Source of the DNA: Lytechinus variegatus
Taxonomy: Eukaryota; Echinodermata; Echinoidea; Temnopleuroida; Toxopneustidae
Reading direction: 5' to 3'
DNA: 64,000 nucleotides
Assembly: GCF_018143015.1 (NCBI RefSeq)
Contig: NC_054741.1
Location: 40,948,510-41,012,509 of the forward strand
Positions 58,091 to 64,000 of this stretch are shown one piece after another. The notes below the pieces were generated by a model, which worked only from the letters and a program-made list of their open reading frames with translations, did not search any database and had not been told where the DNA came from. A program made the translations under genes and the position numbers. Within the stretch, counting starts at the first letter, position 1. Each line of letters starts with the position of its first letter.

Positions 58091-59364
58091 GTCTTGTCAC
58101 CGACATGGATTCCCTTAGATAACTTTTACTGCCTAAACGGAGATCTATGGTCTCTTAGCTGAAGGTGGTTCTCCCTGATAAACTAAAATCGACCCCCTAA
58201 TATACCCTATCGTAGCTAGGAAAGCACTCCTAAAAATGTTAAGAACAGATGAGTGCATAAAGCATCGCAAGTAAAACATCCTTGTTACAAAAGAGAACTT
58301 CCAGTGCATCTGCACAATTGAATCGATTAAAGACTGATATTTCCAACACTTTATAAAATACGACATCCACCTGACTGGGATGGAATTAATATTCCTTACA
58401 CATGTACAATCCATAACTGGGGTTGAAATATTTATTACACATGTACATATCTTAAACTGAGAACATGTCTAATTAAATGCATTAAATTTCTTCCCGACAC
58501 AGGGGTACCTTTACATCTGTTTCTGCAGATAGTTTTCGATTTCGGAGGCATTGTAGGCACACAAAAGCAAGAAAGTGGGAGTGATAAACTTACTCAGTAT
58601 GGTGGTAACCAAAAGATGAATATAAAATCACTTCAACAATAGTGCCATCATCCCCTTAAGACACATCATAATGCGTATCACGAAGGGAATATGAAGAACA
58701 TATATATATAGCCTTTGAAGATGGATCCTTCCAGCACAAATCAAAGTTACGAAAAAGATGTAAAAAGACCAACTTCACAGCAAAGCTATCCCAATCATGT
58801 AAATAAGCATGGAAAGATGTTCTATGTGCAGTCCTTTTTCAACGATGCATATAAAAAGAGATTTTAGTTGATTGTAAATATCAATGTCAGAGATCTATAA
58901 AGCGATACGTCTTCTCAGTACGGGGCGCCCTGTACGAAAAAAAGAATGTGGTCGTGGACTTCATTTCATTGATTTGGTGGTGCATTGTGTGTGCTGCATG
59001 GTGCATGTTAGTTGATATACGACAAGGCAAGTTTGTCCCACTCACCATTACTGGCGTAATTCCCCCAGCTTTCCTTCGTCCACGTATGGAGAAAACGTAC
59101 ATACCCTCGTATTTTCAATAGGCTTTGCACAGGAGTGGAGCTTGGAGTGGGAGAGCCAATCAGGTCTCTCGTACAAGCATGTACGTCATTGACTTTGAGT
59201 CAATTCAGAGACTGATTCGAGGTATTGTTTGGAGATGCATTTTAGCACTTTTTAATTGGCAATTTCCACCTTATGTATTTTTTTTTCAAATGACATAATG
59301 ATACTCCCCACATCATTACCTTTCGATTGATGTATAATACGACCATTCATAATTATTTCTCCGT
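58091..59364. other. no gene recognised
   Basis: Ordinary AT-rich sequence with short frames. Nothing with splice borders or a transposon end was found. Confidence 0.3.
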
Positions 59365-59481
59365 TAAGATATCATAACTTTCTTATTTTACATCTAATTT
59401 TGATGAAATTTTCAGCATTATGCTTGTTTGAATTTTCTCTATTGATTCAAATCAATATTTTTCTTAGGTGGACTTGACCTG
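59365..59481. mobile_element. right-end fragment of AAAGGTCAAGTCCACCCC MITE
   Basis: Contains 'tgatgaaattttcagcatta', 'tgcttgtttg' and the end 'ttcttaggtggacttgacct'. Confidence 0.65.
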
Positions 59482-60004
59482 TCTATGTGATGACAAAATG
59501 CCATTCAGTGGAACAAATGTTTTTATCCACATATAGGCTTGCATACATGTATCTGAGTAGGATTGTACATTATACCTGACATCAAAAATAACAACTGAAT
59601 AAGGCTTATGAACAAGAGGATACATTTAAATATTAGAATTATGAATATGAGTTAATATGGGCTTAATCTTCTTTCACCACCAAGCCCGCTTTTATTCATT
59701 ATGTAGGTTTATAAGAATATGCATTTATTTAGTAAAAAATCAATGTAGGTATTGATTTGTGAATTTTGTTTCATTTTAATTTGATTATTGTTTATTTTTT
59801 ATCATTGTGTATTTCTTTGTATTTGATGTATTTTGTACTTCTATTTTTATAGGTCTCTGATACATCATCATCAGACAAGTCGAAGATCGTAGAGATACAT
59901 ATAAATGAAAGAGTGTATCAAATGGAAGAAATCTGGCTCTGAAACCTGTGCTCCAAGCATCTCTAGTCAAGCAGAAAATCTATCACTGCTCTGAATCCCT
60001 CATC

Positions 60005-60251
60005 ATGTCTGCAAACACCACATCCACCCAGCCATTGATTAAATTACTCTATCATCTTAAGCTTGCATGCCTGCTTGTCTTGGTGAGCTTTTCACCTTGG
60101 AAGAATGGAATACCATGCACCTCGTCAGCAGCAGCTAGGATGTCAACTACATGTACTACTGTCATAGCAGTCACATTGGCATTAGGAACAGCGTATACTA
60201 CATCCACTGGGGGTGCTGGTGTGCAGTGCTCAACGGTAGCCAGTGTTGAAG
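60005..60251 (+). CDS. leader exon of an SRCR-domain protein
   Basis: From ATG 60005 the frame (MSANTTSTQPL) gives 82 codons plus one base, ending GTTGAAG|GTAAGC. It has two hydrophobic stretches, LACLLVLVSF (about residues 20-29) and, after an internal Met at 60140, TTVIAVTLALGTAY. Either Met could begin a secretory signal; the second gives the more conventional signal peptide. An in-frame ATG 19 codons upstream of 60005 would weaken the leader. The phase-1 donor matches the acceptor at 62905, giving ..ASVEGRLYELRLVG, the usual position of an SRCR domain start. I infer a secreted or membrane receptor of the innate-immune type. Confidence 0.55.
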
Positions 60252-60394
60252 GTAAGCTTAGGAGTAAAGGTAATGTTTATTTGGGAAATATACTAGTATA
60301 CTAAATCAGAATATTAAAGAGACATAGTAAGATAAATATGAACACAAAATTAACATATGCTATGCCAGGTGTGAGGTAGTGAAGTAGAATTATT

Positions 60395-62111
60395 GTATCC
60401 CCCGAACAGAGTTCAGAGGATACTTTGGATTTGGCCTTGTCGCGCCGCCGCTGCAGAGATGTCCTTGTGAGCACTCTATCAGCTGCATTTCTTCTCTGAT
60501 CAACTTCATATTTGGCATGAAGGTCGAGTATGGTATACTGTAGGAGCTGTTATTTTCGCGGGGGTTTTATTTTCGCGGATTTCGCGAATTGCCGATGCCG
60601 CGAATTTAACAACACGCGAAAATATTGACACATTTCTTAGTCAGCGCCAATGCCCCCAACAGCATAGCCTTGCTATTGAAAACATCCTGCATATTGAGAA
60701 ATGGAGATATGCACCTCTATATGTACAAAAAATAGGCTTAGAAAATACAGTTAGTGATTCAAAAAGTTAGCTAGAATTTCACTTTTTTTAATTTCTCAAA
60801 CAAAATCAGGGCCTAAACTATTTTCTAACATTATTTTATCAATATTTATACACTCACTGTAATATTAAAATGTATTTTCCATGAAACAATTTGATTTTAT
60901 TGTCATCTGATTGACTCTTTACACATGTATTGGTAGCTATTTGCATACTCATTAATATTCATAAGTCACATGACCAGAATTTTGAAGGTGAACATTCTGT
61001 TCACAAAATTCCACAATTTTGCACTTTTTACCAACTTTTTTAAAAATGAATCGAATCAAACACAAATTCCAAAGATTGCTTAACCCTATAGATCCTGTGG
61101 CATGATGAATTTTTAGATTTAAAGGTTAAAAAAAGTGAAATTCAAGCCACTTTTTCCACAATTTGTAACTGTTTTTACAGGGACATATTTATGTATAAAA
61201 GACATATCAGCATGGTGACTTTGAGAGGTGTAGATTTGCACATGAATTGCACTAGTTTTGCTTCTTTGAAATGCTGTAAAAATGTATCTTACATCTTCCG
61301 ATCGCGAATTTAACAACCCGCGAAAATGTCGGGACCCCCGCGATTCGCGAAAAATTCTGTACGCGAAAATAACAGCTTTTACAGTAGCGAAGCCGCTTAT
61401 TGATTCTGGTGTAGGCGGAGACATCGGTGCCATGGTAACAAGAGTTTTTGTTGAATAGCAGAGATGTCCTTGTAAGCGCTCTACCAGCTGCATTTCTTCT
61501 CTGATCATTTTCAAATGTGGCATGAAGGTCCATTAAACAAAGCCGCCTATTGATTTTGGTGTGGGCAGAGGCATCGTTGCCATGGTAACAAAGGGTTTTT
61601 GTAAAAATAGCAGAGATATCCTTGTGAGAGCTCTGCTGGCTGCATTTCTTCTCCAATTATCTTCAAATTTGCCATGAAGGTCCATTAAGGTAAAGCAAAT
61701 CCGCCTAATGATTTTGGAGTGGGTGGAGACATGGTTGCCATAGTCACCATATTATTTTTGTGGAAAATTTGGTCAAACCTGTAACTTCTGCTTTTTTTCC
61801 AGTTTGTCATAACAGAAGCAATATTAGGTGAAGCAAAGATGCCTATCATTTTTTTGGGGGGTCTTCGGGTTAGGTTTACAAAATATATCCAGATTACTCT
61901 ATGATTGTATTCCCCAACAGGTGATACTGGATAATACTTTAGGTTCTGCAGAGTCACGCTGCTGCGTCATATTATTGTCATCAAATTTGATACCCACAGC
62001 CAAAATGTGGGAAGGGTCATTGTCGCCATGATAATTGTATTTATTTGTCAAATTTCTGTGTGAGCTCTTTATATTGCAATGACAGATGACGTGGTGGGTT
62101 CGGGGGATACA
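60395..62111. mobile_element. TIR element GTATCCCCCGAAC, intronic
   Basis: Ends GTATCCCCCGAAC and GTTCGGGGGATAC are perfect 13-bp inverted repeats. The interior is three or four ~150-bp modules ('cagagatgtccttgtgagc', 'ctgcatttcttctctgatc', 'ggcatgaaggtccatta'), with no coding potential. It occupies most of the SRCR gene's intron. No target duplication is obvious. Confidence 0.75.
60538..61384. mobile_element. nested TA-target MITE with TTTTCGCG ends
   Basis: Ends CTGTAGGAGCTGTTATTTTC and GAAAATAACAGCTTTTACAG, flanked by TA. Sub-terminal 'gcgaatttaacaac.cgcgaaaat' is also inverted. It splits one module of the 60395-62111 element, so it is younger. Confidence 0.8.
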
Positions 62112-62904
62112 TGTGCTCGGCCGTGCAAACCGCTGAGCATCTCTAGTTTTATCTAAGGTTGGTTCGGCATTTACTATAATAATTACTACATGCATATCGA
62201 GGATAATACATCCCACTATACTTTCAAAAGAAATACCTGCTGTATTCATTTATGTCCCTTCAGTATTAAAGTTTGGACAAAATAAAAATATTTGTAATCT
62301 AGTCCTTATAGATCCATCTCCCTGACTTGGACAAATTCCAGCTCGGCTTAGCTCTAATTTATGCATAGTTGTATCTAAGCTAGCTGGTTCCAGGATAGGA
62401 AGCATGTGGCTGCTTCCCGCAGGCTCCCAAGTCACCATTTTGAACTCCAATGAATCTCAGTTTTCTGTTAAAAATTATGATGTAGTCAGATAAAGAGTTC
62501 TCCCAATCAAATTTTCTGTACTGTAAGGGATATAATATGCATAGTCATGAAAATATGATACTAATCTAATGAAAATGAAAATCCTGTGTCAATCATACAT
62601 GTTTGGCAAATGAGGCGAAATTCCATCAACTTTCATGTTTTTCCTGTATCAAATAAGAGATTTTACTCATTGCATACAGTACGTGACAAAGCAGCTTATC
62701 TTCATGAAGTAAATAGAAGAAAACGAATATCTGTTTTTTTTTTCAAAGTTGTGTTACAAAAATTACATACCGGTAGTAGGTACATATTTCTCACATGATT
62801 ATGAAGTAAATGGTATGAATTTTTAGTAATTGTATTATGTATTGGACATTCATTTCATAAAGTCTCATTTAAACATGCATGTACTTTTTAAATGACTACA
62901 ACAG

Positions 62905-63082
62905 GTAGGCTGTATGAGTTGCGTCTTGTTGGAAGCAATGCCACCAACGAAGGCCTCCTTCAAGTATTTATGAACAACAGATGGGGCTGGGTGTACAGCT
63001 ATACTGATGCTTTACATGTACATTGGAGATTGGGCGAGGTTGCATGCCATCAAATGGGATATGAGGAATATAGTAATACAGG
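62905..63082 (+). CDS. SRCR half-domain exon
   Basis: Follows ACAACAG and ends ACAGG|GTAAGT, 178 nt, phase 1 in and phase 2 out. It encodes the first half of a scavenger-receptor cysteine-rich domain: GRLYELRLVGSNATNEG, VFMNNRWGWVY, and EVACHQMGYEEY. The Cys of the VCRQLGY-type block is kept (VACHQMGY). The Cys of the usual WGTVCDD block is replaced (WGWVYSYT), and about four extra residues separate the two blocks. The second half must lie beyond the window, since no exon is seen to 64000. SRCR domains bind ligands in secreted and surface receptors. Confidence 0.85.
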
Positions 63083-63388
63083 GTAAGTAGTTTATGTGAG
63101 CTGCAGAGTAACTAAAAGTCGCAAACAGAACAAAGTGGATTAATAACGCTACAGAAAATTGAGAAATCCTGCTTGGTCCTACTATATTCATAGCTCTACT
63201 GCTACTGGTTGATTAAAGGTTTGAAATAGAGTCATGTGAAAGTTTTCATATGTGGATTTAGATCTAGGTTTGAAAATATTCAGATTCTCTTGGGCCTTTG
63301 GTGACACTGAATTTCATTTGTAATTTTATCAATTACCGGTCCTGTGGTAATATGGGCAGTCATCGGTCAAAAAAATATGCCTTGAATT

Positions 63389-63595
63389 CAGAGCTGCCAA
63401 GTAGTACTGATTTTCAGTATTTAGTACTGGAAAGTGAGAAAAATACTTATATTTTAATGTAAAATACTGATTTCTAAAGTTTCAGCTTTTTGTGTTGTCC
63501 TATGGTATTTTTGGAAAATGGTGATTTCCTCACTGAAATAACTGATTTTCAACTTTAAAAATACTGAAATGTTCCTTTTCAGGTTGGCAGCTCTG
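63389..63595. mobile_element. hAT-like MITE with 6-bp target duplication, copy C
   Basis: Ends CAGAGCTGCCAAGTAG and AGGTTGGCAGCTCTG. Perfect flanking TGAATT at 63383-63388 and 63596-63601. The interior has repeated AGTACTGA-type strings and differs from copies A and B. Lies in the intron after the SRCR exon. Confidence 0.8.
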
Positions 63596-63601
63596 TGAAT
63601 T

Positions 63602-64000
63602 CAAATGAATACACCCTAGCTTATTATTTAGCATTCCAAGCATTGGAAGTCTTGAAGCTACACTGTACTATAGAAAAATGTTTTTTTTTTCAGCAGATAG
63701 GTTTTTACATGGGAATACTAAATTCACCATTGAAAAGGGGGTCCTAAAGGATAGGTACATGTTAAGTTTAAACATTTTAAATGCATTAATATTGTCATTT
63801 GGCAAAATGCAAATGAATCGTTTTTCTTTTGTTTATTGAAGAAATTATATGACAGTTTCATGAAAATGATGTTAATGAGTTACACTAGGACATGATGTGA
63901 GCTTGGATTGCATTTTTTCTGAAAAGGTTTGATGTTTTCTGCATTTAAGAATACATGTACACACATACATACATTATTAAAAATGTATATAATAATGCTC
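63602..64000. other. intronic, nothing recognised
   Basis: AT-rich sequence to the window edge with no acceptor-bounded frame, presumably the continuing intron of the SRCR gene. Confidence 0.3.

Noticed and set aside
61119-61656. Two overlapping 134-codon minus-strand ORFs
   Set aside because: They cross module boundaries of the intronic GTATCCCCCGAAC element and its nested MITE.

Overview
This is a window of repeat-dense animal DNA, most likely from an echinoderm and probably a sea urchin. The case rests on three things: tRNA-derived SINEs whose body I associate with sea-urchin genomes; fold-back transposons whose ends are short tandem repeats, the architecture described for sea-urchin TU elements; and an exon of the scavenger-receptor cysteine-rich (SRCR) class, a family greatly expanded in echinoids. 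Splice signals are eukaryotic (GTATGT, GTAAGC, GTAAGT donors). Nothing bacterial is present.

Host coding content is very small. On the minus strand at 4967-5724 lies the 5' exon of a type II membrane protein that resembles a JmjC/cupin-like family. An orphan 120-nt minus-strand exon lies at 15397-15516. On the plus strand, a leader exon (60005-60251) and an SRCR half-domain exon (62905-63082) join in matching phase across a transposon-filled intron. A short coiled-coil exon-like ORF at 26350-26499 sits inside an LTR element. All other long open frames are low-complexity or mobile-element sequence.

Layout. 1-5.7 kb: an inverted copy of a GTCTCAC-ended DNA transposon, a fold-back hairpin, a MITE with about 160-bp inverted ends, then the JmjC-like exon. 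5.8-11.7 kb: an AT-rich ~175-bp tandem array, a tRNA-derived SINE, a TCTA-microsatellite transposon, and the first CCATT minisatellite. 12-19 kb: a 316-bp tandem duplication, a MITE, a SINE, the orphan exon and a fold-back region. 19.8-23.3 kb: the second CCATT minisatellite and a second TCTA transposon. 23.3-29.2 kb: a non-autonomous LTR element whose two LTRs each carry a different hAT-like insert. 31-41 kb: a gag fossil, a long GTCTCAC element rich in AGGTCA half-sites, several MITE families, and a TU-like fold-back element with 15-bp repeat ends and a 14-bp target duplication. 41.1-53.5 kb: five nested insertions (DNA transposon > putative solo LTR > 42-bp-repeat fold-back > L2/CR1-like LINE > a whole-looking Ngaro tyrosine-recombinase retroelement). 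54-64 kb: further hAT-like copies, a SINE with a 7SL-like head, and the SRCR gene.

The most useful observations are the resolvable nesting order, the repeated theme of inverted minisatellite ends, three hAT-like copies each flanked by a perfect 6-bp duplication, and a young Ngaro element with identical 221-bp repeats. Family names come from recall and visible motifs only; no database search was possible.
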